This document shows, one piece after another, positions 27,535-35,658 of a stretch of 64,000 nucleotides of DNA. Origin of the DNA: Leifsonia xyli (GTDB lineage: Bacteria; Actinomycetota; Actinomycetes; Actinomycetales; Microbacteriaceae); contig CP014761.1 of assembly GCA_001647635.1 (NCBI GenBank), forward strand, positions 310,001 through 374,000. Direction: 5' to 3'. The notes under the pieces were generated by a model that had not been told where the DNA came from, made no database searches, and was given only the letters and a program-made list of their open reading frames with translations. The translations under genes and the position numbers were made by a program. The stretch's first letter is position 1, and each line of letters begins with the position of its first letter.

Positions 27535-28696
27535 CGTTGACGAGCTGGCGCAGGGTGTGCCGCACCTCGACGAGGTCCGCGGCGTCCGCCATGACCTGGT
27601 CGATCGGCTTGTAGGCCTGCGGGATCTCATCCAGGAAGGCGTCGGTGTCGCGGAACTCGATCCCGGTCATCGCCTCGCGCAGCTGCTCCACGGTGAAGCG
27701 CTTGCGCGCAGCCGACCGCGAGAACTGCCGTCCGGCGCCGTGCGGCGACGAGTGCAGCGACAACGGGTTGCCCTTCCCGGCCACGACGTAGGACGCGGTG
27801 CCCATCGACCCCGGGATGAGGCCCGGCTGTCCCGGCTGAGCCGAGATGGCCCCCTTCCGCGACACCCACACCTCCTTGCCGAAGTGGGTCTCCCGCTCGG
27901 TGAAGTTGTGGTGGCAGTTGATGCGCTCCTGCTCGACCACGGGCGTCCCGAACCACTCGGACGCCTGCCGCACCACGCGGTCCATCATCTCCTCGCGGTT
28001 GAGCAGCGCGAAGTGCTGGGCCCACCGCAACTGCGCGATGTACGCGTCGAACTCGGCGGTGCCCTCCACCAGGTAGGCGAGGTCCTTGTCCGGAAGCTCG
28101 ATCCACCACCTGCGCATCAGCTCCTGCGCGACGGCGATGTGGTGGCCGGCGATCCGGTTGCCGACGCCGCGCGAGCCGGAGTGCAGGAACAACCACACCG
28201 CGTCGTCCTCGTCCAGGCTCACCTCGATGAAGTGATTGCCCGAGCCGAGCGTTCCCAGCTGGTACTCCCAGTCGCGCCGGTGCTCGGCCGGGTCGAACCC
28301 GGCCTCCTCGGCCAGACGCGCGAGCTCGGCGACGCGCGGCTCGGCGGTCGCGACGATCTTCCGGTTGCGTGCACCGGCGGACAGCGGGATGGCGCGCTCG
28401 ATGTCCGTCCGCAGCACCGACAGCGGCGTGGCAGTGGCCGCCACGTAGTCGCGCGTGAACTGGGTGCGGACCGCGATCATCCCGCAGCCGATGTCGACCC
28501 CGACGGCGGCCGGCATGATGGCGCCGAGCGTCGGGATGACCGACCCGACCGTCGCACCCAGGCCCAGGTGCGCGTCCGGCATCAGGGCGAGGTGCGGGTG
28601 GATGAACGGCATCCGCGAGGTGGTGACCGCCTGAGCGCGCGTGGAGTCCTCCAGGAGGGAGGCCCAGCTCAGCAGGCGGTTCGAGATTCTTTCCAT
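27521..28696 (-). CDS. rtcB: RtcB family RNA ligase
   Basis: A 391-residue GTP- and Mn-dependent ligase joining 2',3'-cyclic phosphate or 3'-phosphate to 5'-OH RNA ends. The metal and active-site residues are visible: GVDIGCGM (Asp, Cys), GSGNHFIEV (Asn, His), FLHSGSRGVGN (His), INCHHNFTERE (His) and the guanylated His in SSPHGAGRQFSR. The length is at the short end of the family. GAAAGGATC precedes the ATG. A 23-codon reading frame and a hairpin lie upstream on the same strand. The usual RtcR regulator and RtcA cyclase are not nearby. It converges on the acetyltransferase with a 14-base overlap. Confidence 0.94.
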   Translation of the reverse strand: MERISNRLLSWASLLEDSTRAQAVTTSRMPFIHPHLALMPDAHLGLGATVGSVIPTLGAIMPAAVGVDIGCGMIAVRTQFTRDYVAATATPLSVLRTDIERAIPLSAGARNRKIVATAEPRVAELARLAEEAGFDPAEHRRDWEYQLGTLGSGNHFIEVSLDEDDAVWLFLHSGSRGVGNRIAGHHIAVAQELMRRWWIELPDKDLAYLVEGTAEFDAYIAQLRWAQHFALLNREEMMDRVVRQASEWFGTPVVEQERINCHHNFTERETHFGKEVWVSRKGAISAQPGQPGLIPGSMGTASYVVAGKGNPLSLHSSPHGAGRQFSRSAARKRFTVEQLREAMTGIEFRDTDAFLDEIPQAYKPIDQVMADAADLVEVRHTLRQLVNVKGD

Positions 28697-28802
28697 GATC
28701 CTTTCGTCTCTTCATCGGTGTGCGGCCGGGACGGCCGGACCGACGCGAGACGCGAAGGAAGGACAGCCCCGGTCCTCGAACGGCAGGGCTGCGGCAGTGG
28801 TG

Positions 28803-28874
28803 CTACAGACCCCGGGTGCGCTCGAGCGCGCGGAAGGCGCGCTTGGCGTGCTGCAGATAACGCAGGGGGCTCAT
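28803..28874 (-). CDS. Putative 23-residue leader peptide upstream of rtcB
   Basis: MSPLRYLQHAKRAFRALERT plus RGL. GGAAGGA lies about seven bases before the ATG, the spacing is right, and a promoter is visible upstream. Six of 23 residues are Arg. A 106-base gap with hairpins separates it from the rtcB start, so it could be a regulatory leader peptide or simply a very small protein. It is too short for a homology judgement. Confidence 0.45.
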   Translation of the reverse strand: MSPLRYLQHAKRAFRALERTRGL

Positions 28875-28969
28875 CGCGTGTCCTTCCGTTCGGCGTTCGT
28901 CAGCGTGGGCTGCCTGCGCCCGGTGGCGCAGGATTCCCGACTGTACAGGGTCTCGGTCGCGAGGGGCAA
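28875..28969 (-). promoter_or_regulatory. Promoter and 5' hairpin of the small ORF-rtcB transcript
   Basis: On the minus strand TTGCCC (28964-28969) and TACAGT (28940-28945) are 18 bases apart. Just after the expected start site comes a perfect eight-base hairpin, CCTGCGCC-ACCG-GGCGCAGG (28913-28932). This gives an untranslated leader of about 60 bases before the 23-codon frame. Confidence 0.6.
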
Positions 28970-28976
28970 GAAGCGG

Positions 28977-29081
28977 TCAGCGGAGCCGGCGCTCCTCCTC
29001 CTGCTCCAGGCGCTCCTTCTCGGCGTCCTTCGCCTCCTGCTCCTTCTGGATCTCTTCTTCGCGCGGGGTCTTGTTCGTCAT
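28977..29081 (-). CDS. Small highly charged protein, 34 residues
   Basis: Starts MTNKTPREEEIQKEQEAKDA and ends with Glu/Arg repeats (ERLEQEEERRLR). More than half of the residues are Glu, Lys or Arg, and one long helix is predicted. Support for translation is a TACGCT hexamer (29088-29093, minus strand) exactly six bases before the ATG, the leaderless arrangement seen for many genes here. It lies upstream of the rtcB promoter region and is divergent from the MEDS gene. No function assigned. Confidence 0.6.
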   Translation of the reverse strand: MTNKTPREEEIQKEQEAKDAEKERLEQEEERRLR

Positions 29082-29174
29082 GGTGCGAGCGTAGCCGCGA
29101 GGCCTCGGCGGCGGAACGGTCGGTCGGCGTTGTGTGCGCCTGGCGCCCTGCACTACCCTCCCGAAGCGGGGCGG

Positions 29175-29810
29175 ATGACGGACATGGCGGAGAGTGGACG
29201 CGTGGCGGACCCCGTGACCTTCGCGGGCGGGGTGCTCGATGAGTACCGGCACGTCTGCGCCTTCGTGCAGGACCGTGCTGAGGCCGACGCGGCACTGGAC
29301 CCGTTCGTCCGGGATGGCGTCGATCGCGGCGACCGGCTCGTGTACCTGGTCGACAGTGCCACGCCCGCCGCCCCTCTGACGCGCCTGCGACGGCTCGGCT
29401 ACGACGCGCCCGCGCTCCTCGCCGACGGCCGGGCGGAGGTGCGAACGTGGGCCGAGACGTACCTGCGCACCGGGGGCTTCGACCCCGACGACATGCTCGG
29501 CCAGCTCGACGAGCTGCTGGGGTCGGCGCCCGAACCGCGCATCCGGCTGGTCGCCGACATGGGCTGGGCGGCCGGGGACCGGGACACCGGCGATGAGTTG
29601 ATCGAGTTCGAGGCGCGGGCGAACTTCCTGCACGCCCGCCATCGTCATGTCGTCATCTGCGCGTACGACACCTCGCGTTTCGACGGCGCGTTCATCATCG
29701 ACATCCTCCGCACGCATCCGATGGTGCTGATCGGCGGCATCCTGCAGGAGAACCCGTTCTTCGTGCCGCCGGAGGAGTTCCTGGGGGAGCGGGGCCGGCA
29801 TGGACGCTGA
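29175..29810 (+). CDS. MEDS domain sensory protein
   Basis: A 211-residue soluble protein that looks like a stand-alone MEDS (DcmR-type sensory) domain: HVCAFVQDRAEADAALDPFV at the start, RGDRLVYLVDS, the RTWAETYLRTGGFD segment and RHRHVVICAYDTSRFDGAFI towards the end. MEDS domains are RecA-like folds found in regulators and are thought to bind small ligands. Here it is separate from any output domain and overlaps by 11 bases the LuxR gene that follows, so the two products probably act together. The ATG at 29175 is the most plausible start. Confidence 0.82.
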   Translation: MTDMAESGRVADPVTFAGGVLDEYRHVCAFVQDRAEADAALDPFVRDGVDRGDRLVYLVDSATPAAPLTRLRRLGYDAPALLADGRAEVRTWAETYLRTGGFDPDDMLGQLDELLGSAPEPRIRLVADMGWAAGDRDTGDELIEFEARANFLHARHRHVVICAYDTSRFDGAFIIDILRTHPMVLIGGILQENPFFVPPEEFLGERGRHGR

Positions 29811-30681
29811 CGACCGCACCTGGATGCGGGACCTCGGCGCGCTGCTGGCCCTGCCGTCCCTCTGGGTGGATCACACTCCCGCCGAGATCGCCGACGGGCT
29901 GCTCAGCGTGCTCGTCGGGATGCTGCGGCTGGATGCGGCGTTCGCCCGCTTCGTCGGCCCGGACGCGGGGGAGACGCTGGAGGCGTGGCGTCCGTCCGGG
30001 CCCGGCGCGCGGCTGCGGCTGCTGGCGGCGATCGACGGCGATGGCGACGGCGCGGACGGGCGCGCACGCCGCCAGGGCGTGACCACGGGAGCGCTGCGCT
30101 CGCACGACGACGGCTCGGACGGCATCGCGAAGGTCGCGACGCTCGACCTGACGCTGCCGTGGGGGACGGGAGTCGTCGCGGTCTCCGCACCCCGGTCGGA
30201 CTTCCCGACCGAACGCGAGACGCACCTGCTGCGGGTCGCCGTCAGTCAGGCCGCGATCGCGCTGCACACCGCACGCCGGCTGGCCCGGGAGCAGTCCGCG
30301 CGGCGGATCGCGGAGCAGGAGCTCGAACGACGCGACCGGATGCTGCGGTCGCTCATCGACGACGTGTCGCCCGTGCTGGCGGGGGTGTCGCGGCGGGTGC
30401 AGCAGGCGTCGCGCGACGCCGACCGGCCCGCGCCCGACGACGCGCTCACCCCGAGGCCGACGGCGGCCTCGCCGACCGTACCGCTCACCGCCTCCCTCAC
30501 CCGGCGGGAGCTGGAGGTGCTCGGTCTGCTCGCGCAGGGCCTGTCCAACAAGGAGATGGCGGCGCTGCTCTGGCTGAGCGATCGGACCATCGAACGGCAC
30601 ATCACGAGCTTGTACCGCAAGATCGGCGTGGCGCGGCGGAGCGAGGCGACCGCCTACGCCCTCCGGCACGGGATCGCGTGA
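29800..30681 (+). CDS. GAF-like sensor with LuxR-type DNA-binding domain
   Basis: A 293-residue transcription factor. Residues 20-170 form a GAF-like domain (ADGLLSVLVGMLRLDAAFAR, TGVVAVSAPRSDFPTERETH). A helical linker with ARRIAEQELERRDRMLRSLI follows. The C-terminal HTH near 225-290 has LTRRELEVLGLLAQGLSNKE and SDRTIERHITSLYRKIGV, classic LuxR/NarL residues. There is no receiver domain, so activation is probably by ligand or by the MEDS partner encoded immediately upstream with an 11-base overlap. Target genes are not evident. Confidence 0.88.
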   Translation: MDADDRTWMRDLGALLALPSLWVDHTPAEIADGLLSVLVGMLRLDAAFARFVGPDAGETLEAWRPSGPGARLRLLAAIDGDGDGADGRARRQGVTTGALRSHDDGSDGIAKVATLDLTLPWGTGVVAVSAPRSDFPTERETHLLRVAVSQAAIALHTARRLAREQSARRIAEQELERRDRMLRSLIDDVSPVLAGVSRRVQQASRDADRPAPDDALTPRPTAASPTVPLTASLTRRELEVLGLLAQGLSNKEMAALLWLSDRTIERHITSLYRKIGVARRSEATAYALRHGIA

Positions 30682-30696
30682 GCGGGGGGTCCGCCG

Positions 30697-31734
30697 TCAC
30701 CCGAACGTGAAGCAGTAGGCCTCCGCACCGGGCGCGTCGAACCGCAGCTCCACGACGCGCTGCCGGATCGGCCCGGTCTGCCGGATCAGCTGGAACGTGT
30801 CCTGCCGGTCGAGCACACCGCGGCCGTCGGGATCCACGTCGGTCCCGTGGGCGTCGCCCGGCGGCTCGCCGTCGAGCAGCACCCGGAACGGGATGCTCGC
30901 GCCGGCCGGCGTCGGGCCCATGACGAGGTTCGCGTCCCGGGCCTGGAACGCGAATGCGACGCCGCCGCCCGCCTCGCCGAGCACGGCGGCGTGCCGCGCC
31001 TGCGTCCACAGGCCGTCGAGCGTCCAGGCGTTGAGCGGCAGCCTGCGGTCTCCGCGGTACCGCTCGGGCCGGTCGTAGCCGTCGGCCGACTCGTCCACGA
31101 AGCCGCTGCTCTGCGCATAGCCGAGGTACGTCTCCGGTGAGCGGAGGTCGCGCCAGTCCGCGGCGACCTCGAGGCCCACCGTGTCGACCATGACGAGGTC
31201 GGTGTCGAGGTCGTGCGCTCCCGCATCCATCAGCAGCCGCTGGATCATCATCTCGGTGCGGGCGTACTCGCCCTCGCCGAAGTGGTGGTACCGGAGGCGT
31301 CCGTCCGCGTCGGCGAGGTAGACGGCCGGCCAGTAGTGGTTCGCGAAGTCGCCCCACACGCCGTAGTCGTCGTCCACGGCGACCGGATACCGGACTCCGA
31401 GCGCCGCCGTCCGGTCGACCACGTTGCGACGGTCGTGCTCGAAGCCGAACTCGGGGGTGTGCACGCCGACGATCGTGAGTCCGGCGGCAGCGTACTTCTC
31501 GTGCCAGGCGCGGAGGTACGGGAGGGTGCGCAGCCAGTTGACGCAGGTGTACGTCCAGAAGTCCACGAGCACCACGCGGCCGCGCAGTCCCTCCGGGCTC
31601 AGCGGCTCGCTGTTGAGCCACCCGGTCGCCCGGGCGAACAAGGGGAGCCGGCCCTCGTCGGGCAGCACCTCCTCGTCGCCGGCGAGCCGGTGGGCGATCG
31701 ACCGGAACAGCCCGCGCGAGCGGTCATCGGACAC
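30697..31734 (-). CDS. Thioredoxin-like (redoxin) protein with CVNW in place of CxxC
   Basis: A 345-residue protein. A TlpA/DipZ-like thioredoxin fold covers roughly residues 45-180, with VVLVDFWTYTCVNWLRTLPY, VGVHTPEFGFEHDRRNV and YPVAVDDDYGVWGDFANHYW. A second domain of about 150 residues follows, resembling the C-terminal module of DipZ proteins (ANLVMGP). The usual second cysteine of the redox pair is Trp, so it cannot form a CxxC disulfide. No signal peptide is obvious. It overlaps by 11 bases the alpha/beta hydrolase gene upstream, forming a three-gene minus-strand run. Confidence 0.85.
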   Translation of the reverse strand: MSDDRSRGLFRSIAHRLAGDEEVLPDEGRLPLFARATGWLNSEPLSPEGLRGRVVLVDFWTYTCVNWLRTLPYLRAWHEKYAAAGLTIVGVHTPEFGFEHDRRNVVDRTAALGVRYPVAVDDDYGVWGDFANHYWPAVYLADADGRLRYHHFGEGEYARTEMMIQRLLMDAGAHDLDTDLVMVDTVGLEVAADWRDLRSPETYLGYAQSSGFVDESADGYDRPERYRGDRRLPLNAWTLDGLWTQARHAAVLGEAGGGVAFAFQARDANLVMGPTPAGASIPFRVLLDGEPPGDAHGTDVDPDGRGVLDRQDTFQLIRQTGPIRQRVVELRFDAPGAEAYCFTFG

Positions 31735-32677
31735 CGGACGCCTCCTCCGATCGGCGGGCGGGGATCCCGGCCATGCGGGCGGTGTCGATCACAGCGTTGG
31801 CGAACGCCTGCGGAGCCTCCTGCGCCAGGTTGTGGCCCACTCCGCCGCCGACGGTCCGGTGCTCGTACGGGCCGGTGAACCGGTCGCGGTAGGCGCCCGG
31901 ATCGAGGTGGAAGGCGCCGTTCGCGTCCCCCTCCAGGGTGATGGCGGGGACGCCGACCGCGGGCCGGGCGGCGAGACGCTCCTCCACGTCGTCGAACCGC
32001 GGGTCCCCGGGCGCGAGGCCGAGCCGCCAGCGGTAGTTGTGGATGACGATGTCGACGTGGTCCGGATTGGCGAACGCCGGGCGGGTGCGCTCGAAGTCGG
32101 CCTCGGTGAACGCCCACTGCGGCGACGCGGTGCGCCAGATCAGGCGCGCGAAGTCGTCGCGGTACCGGTCGTAGCCCTCGCGTCCCCTCTCCGTGGCGAA
32201 GTAGTACTGGTACCACCACGCCAGCTCGCTCTCCGGCGGCAGGGGGTGCGCGTTCGCGGCCTGCCCGGCGACGAGGTAGCCGCTGGCGGTGACCTGCCCG
32301 AGGACGCGTTCCGGCCACAGCGCGGCGAGCACGTTGGTCGTCCGTGCGCCCCAGTCGCAGCCGCCGACGATTGCCGCGTCGATGCCGAGGGCGTCGAGCA
32401 GCGCGAGGGCGTCGGACGCGAGCGCCGCAGGCTGTCCGTTCCGCAGAGCGTCCGGGTCGCGGAAGGTCGTCGTCCCGTACCCGCGGAGGAACGGCACGAC
32501 CACGCGGAACCCCGCGTCCACGAGCAGCCGCACGACGTCGTCGTAGCAGTGGATGTCGTAGGGCCAGCCGTGCAGGAGCAGCACCGGCGGCGCGTCCGCC
32601 GCTCCCGCATCCACGTAGCCGACGTCGAGCTCGCCGGCCTCGAGCTGCCGCACGGCCACCGGATCCGCGCCGGTCAC
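31724..32677 (-). CDS. Alpha/beta hydrolase
   Basis: A 317-residue hydrolase. The oxyanion region is PPVLLLHGWPYDIHCYDDVV, the nucleophile elbow is VGGCDWGARTTNVLAALWPE with Asp in G-x-D-x-G, and the catalytic His is in GGGVGHNLAQEAP. Asp as nucleophile places it with the epoxide hydrolase/haloalkane dehalogenase group. The GTG at 32677 overlaps the upstream epoxide hydrolase stop (GTGA); longer frames lie inside that gene. Together with the epoxide hydrolase and redoxin genes it forms an operon, possibly for detoxification. Substrate unknown. Confidence 0.88.
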   Translation of the reverse strand: MTGADPVAVRQLEAGELDVGYVDAGAADAPPVLLLHGWPYDIHCYDDVVRLLVDAGFRVVVPFLRGYGTTTFRDPDALRNGQPAALASDALALLDALGIDAAIVGGCDWGARTTNVLAALWPERVLGQVTASGYLVAGQAANAHPLPPESELAWWYQYYFATERGREGYDRYRDDFARLIWRTASPQWAFTEADFERTRPAFANPDHVDIVIHNYRWRLGLAPGDPRFDDVEERLAARPAVGVPAITLEGDANGAFHLDPGAYRDRFTGPYEHRTVGGGVGHNLAQEAPQAFANAVIDTARMAGIPARRSEEASGVR

Positions 32678-33888
32678 CGCAGCGACCGGAACGTCGCGCG
32701 GACCTCCCGCGAGAACAGCTCCGGCTGCTCCCATGCGGCGAAGTGCCCGCCGCGGTCCAGACGGTTGAAGTGGATGAGATGCGGGTACGCCGCCGTCGCC
32801 CACGTCCGCGGGGCCGCATAGATCTCATCCGGGAAGACGCTCACGCCGGTGGGCAGCGGGACGCCCTTGGGGGCGAAGAAGGCGAGCTTGCTCTCCCAAT
32901 ACAGGCGCGCGGAGGAGACGGCGGTGTTCGTCAGCCAGTACAGGGTGACGTTGTCGAGCACGTCGTCGCGGCTCAGCCCCTCGGAGCCGCCCTGGAACAC
33001 GCGCGCGATCAGGTCGTAGCTGCGGGCGTCGTGGTCGAGCATCCATGCGGCAAGGCCCACGGGGGAGTCGGCGAGCGCGTACAGCGTCTGCGGCTTGTTG
33101 CCCATCTCCTGCGCGTAGGCGAGACCGTGGGCGTAGAAGAACGCGAGCTGGTCCCACGCGCCCCGCTCCTCGTCGTCCAGGTCGGCGGGCGGGTCCTGGT
33201 GGGCGTCGAGGGCCGACTGGATCGCGTCGGGCACGGTCGCGGGCATGTTGGTGTGGATGCCGATGAGCCCGGGAGGTTGCAGCAGCGCCAGCTGCTCGGT
33301 GACGGCGTTGCCCCAGTCCCCGCCCTGGGCGACGTAGCGGTCGTAGCCGAGCCGCTCCATGAGCTGCGCCCAGGCCTTCGCGATCCGGATGGGGTCCCAT
33401 CCGGTCGCTTCCGGTTTGCCGGAGAACCCGTGGCCGGGAAGCGACGGGATGACCAGGTGGAACGCGTCGGACGCGTCGGCGCCGTGCGCGGTCGGGTCGG
33501 TCAGCGGCCCGACGATCTTCAGCTGCTCGATGATGGATCCCGGCCAGCCGTGGGTGACGATCATCGGCAGCGCGTCCGCGTGCGGCGATCGGACGTGGAT
33601 GAAGTGGATGTCGAGTCCGTCGATCTCGGTGACGAACTGGTCCAGTCCGGCGAGCCGTGCCTCCATCGCCCGCCAGTCGTAGTCGTTCGCCCAGTAGTCG
33701 GCCAGGGCGCGCATGACGTCGAGCCGGACGCCCTGCGAGGTGTCGTCCACGGTCTCGCGCTCGGGCCAGCGGGTGGCGAGGATGCGGCGCTTCAGGTCTG
33801 CGAGCTCCTCATCCGACGCGGTGTAGCGGAAGGGGCGGATGTCGGGGGCGGTGCTCCCGGCGTCCTGGCGTGGTTCGGTGACGGTCAC
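32674..33888 (-). CDS. Epoxide hydrolase (EHN-domain type)
   Basis: A 404-residue protein of the microsomal-type epoxide hydrolase family. The N-terminal EHN domain contains DLKRRILATRWPE, the HGWPGS oxyanion motif is in MIVTHGWPGSIIEQLKI, the nucleophile is in AQGGDWGNAVTEQLAL, and the C-terminal His is in RGGHFAAWEQPELF. It hydrolyses epoxides to diols in the cytoplasm. The GTG at 33888 has GAGGAGGA upstream at good spacing. It is the first gene of a three-gene run and is divergent from the LCP gene. Between 33889 and 34120 I see no gene, only a GC-rich spacer with a TAGGAT hexamer (34084) for the LCP gene. Confidence 0.93.
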   Translation of the reverse strand: MTVTEPRQDAGSTAPDIRPFRYTASDEELADLKRRILATRWPERETVDDTSQGVRLDVMRALADYWANDYDWRAMEARLAGLDQFVTEIDGLDIHFIHVRSPHADALPMIVTHGWPGSIIEQLKIVGPLTDPTAHGADASDAFHLVIPSLPGHGFSGKPEATGWDPIRIAKAWAQLMERLGYDRYVAQGGDWGNAVTEQLALLQPPGLIGIHTNMPATVPDAIQSALDAHQDPPADLDDEERGAWDQLAFFYAHGLAYAQEMGNKPQTLYALADSPVGLAAWMLDHDARSYDLIARVFQGGSEGLSRDDVLDNVTLYWLTNTAVSSARLYWESKLAFFAPKGVPLPTGVSVFPDEIYAAPRTWATAAYPHLIHFNRLDRGGHFAAWEQPELFSREVRATFRSLR

Positions 33889-34120
33889 GATGTCCTCCTC
33901 GGGTGTCGCGGCGGCCGGCGGGCCCCGCACGACGAGGGTGCCGGTCGCGGGTGCGCGGTGGCATCCGGAGGACCCCTCAACGACGTACGGATCGGTCCGG
34001 GGAATTGGGGGAAATCCCGCACGCGGGTGAGAACGGTCACATCCACGCCGCGCCCTTCGCAGCGGAGGGAAAGGCTTCGCGGCTAGGATCGCGTCAACGA
34101 CCGACGACCGAGGGATGCCG

Positions 34121-35455
34121 ATGACCGATCTGCCGCGACGCCACCAGCGCGCCCGCGGACCGGAGGCCGTGCGGCACGGCCGCCTGCCCCGGCGCCGTGG
34201 TGCGGTGGCCGCCGTCAAGCTGCTCGCCGCCGTCGTGGTCGTCGTCTTCGTGAGCGCCGGGTCGGTCGCCGCCTACGCCGTGTGGGATGTGGCGCGCTCG
34301 ATCAAGACCGGCGTGCACTTACAGGCGGCGCCCGGGCAGTCCGCGATCCCGCAGGACATCCCGAACGTCTCGGCCATGGCGGGTGGCATCAACCTGCTGC
34401 TCGCCGGGACGGACAGCCGCAGCGACCTCGGCGGGATCTACAACAGCCCGGACGAGCAGGATGCGAGCAGCGGCGCCGGCAACAACGACGTCACGATGCT
34501 GCTTCACATCGCCCAGGACCACAAGAGCATGGTGGTGGTCAGCTTCCCGCGCGATCTCATGGTCGCCATCCCGGACTGCCCGGACCCGAACGGCAGCGGA
34601 ACCATCGACGGCACCTCGTACGCGCAGTTCAACACGGCGCTCTCCCGCGGCGGCCTGAACTGCGTGGTGGCGACCGTGTCCAAGATGACCGGCCTCACCA
34701 TCCCGTTCGCGGCGACGATCAACTTCAACGGCGTGAGCGCGATGTCGAACGCCGTCGGGGGCGTGACGGTCTGCCTGGCGAGCCCGGTGACGGACGACTA
34801 CACCAACCCGCCGCTCGACCTCCCCGCGGGCGAGAACACGATCGTCGGGGATGTGGCGCTCTCGTTCCTGCGCAGCCGCCACGGCGTCGGCGACGGCAGC
34901 GACCTCGGCCGCATCTCCAACCAGCAGGTGTTCCTGTCGGCGCTCGCGCGCAAGATCGTCAGCGGCGGCGTGCTGTCGAACCCCGTGCAGCTCTACTCCC
35001 TCGCGAAGGCGGCGGTGGACAACATCACGCCGTCGGAGAGCTTGACCAATCCGACGACTCTGGTGCAGATCGCTCTCGCGCTGAAGGATACCGGGCTCGA
35101 CAACATGGTGTTCGTGCAGTACCCGGCGGTCACCGATCCGGACAATCCGAACCGGGTCGTCCCCGCCGACGAGGCCGCCAGCGCGCTCGACGAGGCGCTC
35201 GTGAACGATCAGCCGGTGAAGCTCACCGGCTCGACCGGTCGCGCGGCCGAGGATCCGACCGCGACCGCGTCGCCGGCGCCGGACGCGGGCGCCGGCGGTG
35301 AGCCGTCGCCGGTGACGCCGACGACCCCTGCCGCGCCCGCCGCACCGGATACCGGGGCGACGCCGTCGCCGACCGGCACGGGCACGGTCGACCTGCCGTC
35401 GACGATCACCGGCCAGACCGCCGCGCAGCAGACCTGCACCAAAGGCAACAACTAG
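34121..35455 (+). CDS. LytR-CpsA-Psr (LCP) family cell-wall glycopolymer transferase
   Basis: A 444-residue protein with a basic cytoplasmic N-terminus, one membrane anchor (VKLLAAVVVVVFVSAGSVAA) and an extracellular LCP domain: NLLLAGTDSRSD, VTMLLHIAQDHKSMVVVSFP with RDLMV, and LSFLRSRHGVGDGSDLGRIS with the Arg residues that bind the polyprenyl pyrophosphate. A Pro/Thr-rich tail ends the protein. LCP proteins attach teichoic acid-like or arabinogalactan-type polymers to peptidoglycan. The second ATG (34121) is favoured over 34115 because GAGGG lies six bases before it. Its TAG overlaps the stop of the convergent next gene. Confidence 0.92.
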   Translation: MTDLPRRHQRARGPEAVRHGRLPRRRGAVAAVKLLAAVVVVVFVSAGSVAAYAVWDVARSIKTGVHLQAAPGQSAIPQDIPNVSAMAGGINLLLAGTDSRSDLGGIYNSPDEQDASSGAGNNDVTMLLHIAQDHKSMVVVSFPRDLMVAIPDCPDPNGSGTIDGTSYAQFNTALSRGGLNCVVATVSKMTGLTIPFAATINFNGVSAMSNAVGGVTVCLASPVTDDYTNPPLDLPAGENTIVGDVALSFLRSRHGVGDGSDLGRISNQQVFLSALARKIVSGGVLSNPVQLYSLAKAAVDNITPSESLTNPTTLVQIALALKDTGLDNMVFVQYPAVTDPDNPNRVVPADEAASALDEALVNDQPVKLTGSTGRAAEDPTATASPAPDAGAGGEPSPVTPTTPAAPAAPDTGATPSPTGTGTVDLPSTITGQTAAQQTCTKGNN

Positions 35456-35658
35456 GGCTGAGGCGGCACGACGAGGAAGTGCCACCCGATCCACCACCAG
35501 AACAGCACGATGGTGAATCGCGCCGCACGGTCGGTCATGACGAGGTCGAGGACGGTGCTGAGCCGCGCCACCGTGCGGGGCGCGATCCGCGCCTGGACCA
35601 CGAGCGCCGCCAGCAGGAGGCCGCAGACCACGAAGCCGGCGGTCGTGACATCCCTCAT
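35452..35658 (-). CDS. Small two-helix membrane protein (DUF6186-like)
   Basis: A 68-residue protein with two membrane helices, VTTAGFVVCGLLLAALVVQA and FTIVLFWWWIGWHFLVV, and a central RLSTVLDLVMTDRAARF. The pattern is that of the small actinobacterial family I know as DUF6186, though the assignment is from memory. The ATG overlaps the stop of the upstream membrane gene (ATGA). Its stop TAG overlaps the LCP stop on the opposite strand, with no spacer at all between the convergent genes. Confidence 0.78.
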   Translation of the reverse strand: MRDVTTAGFVVCGLLLAALVVQARIAPRTVARLSTVLDLVMTDRAARFTIVLFWWWIGWHFLVVPPQP

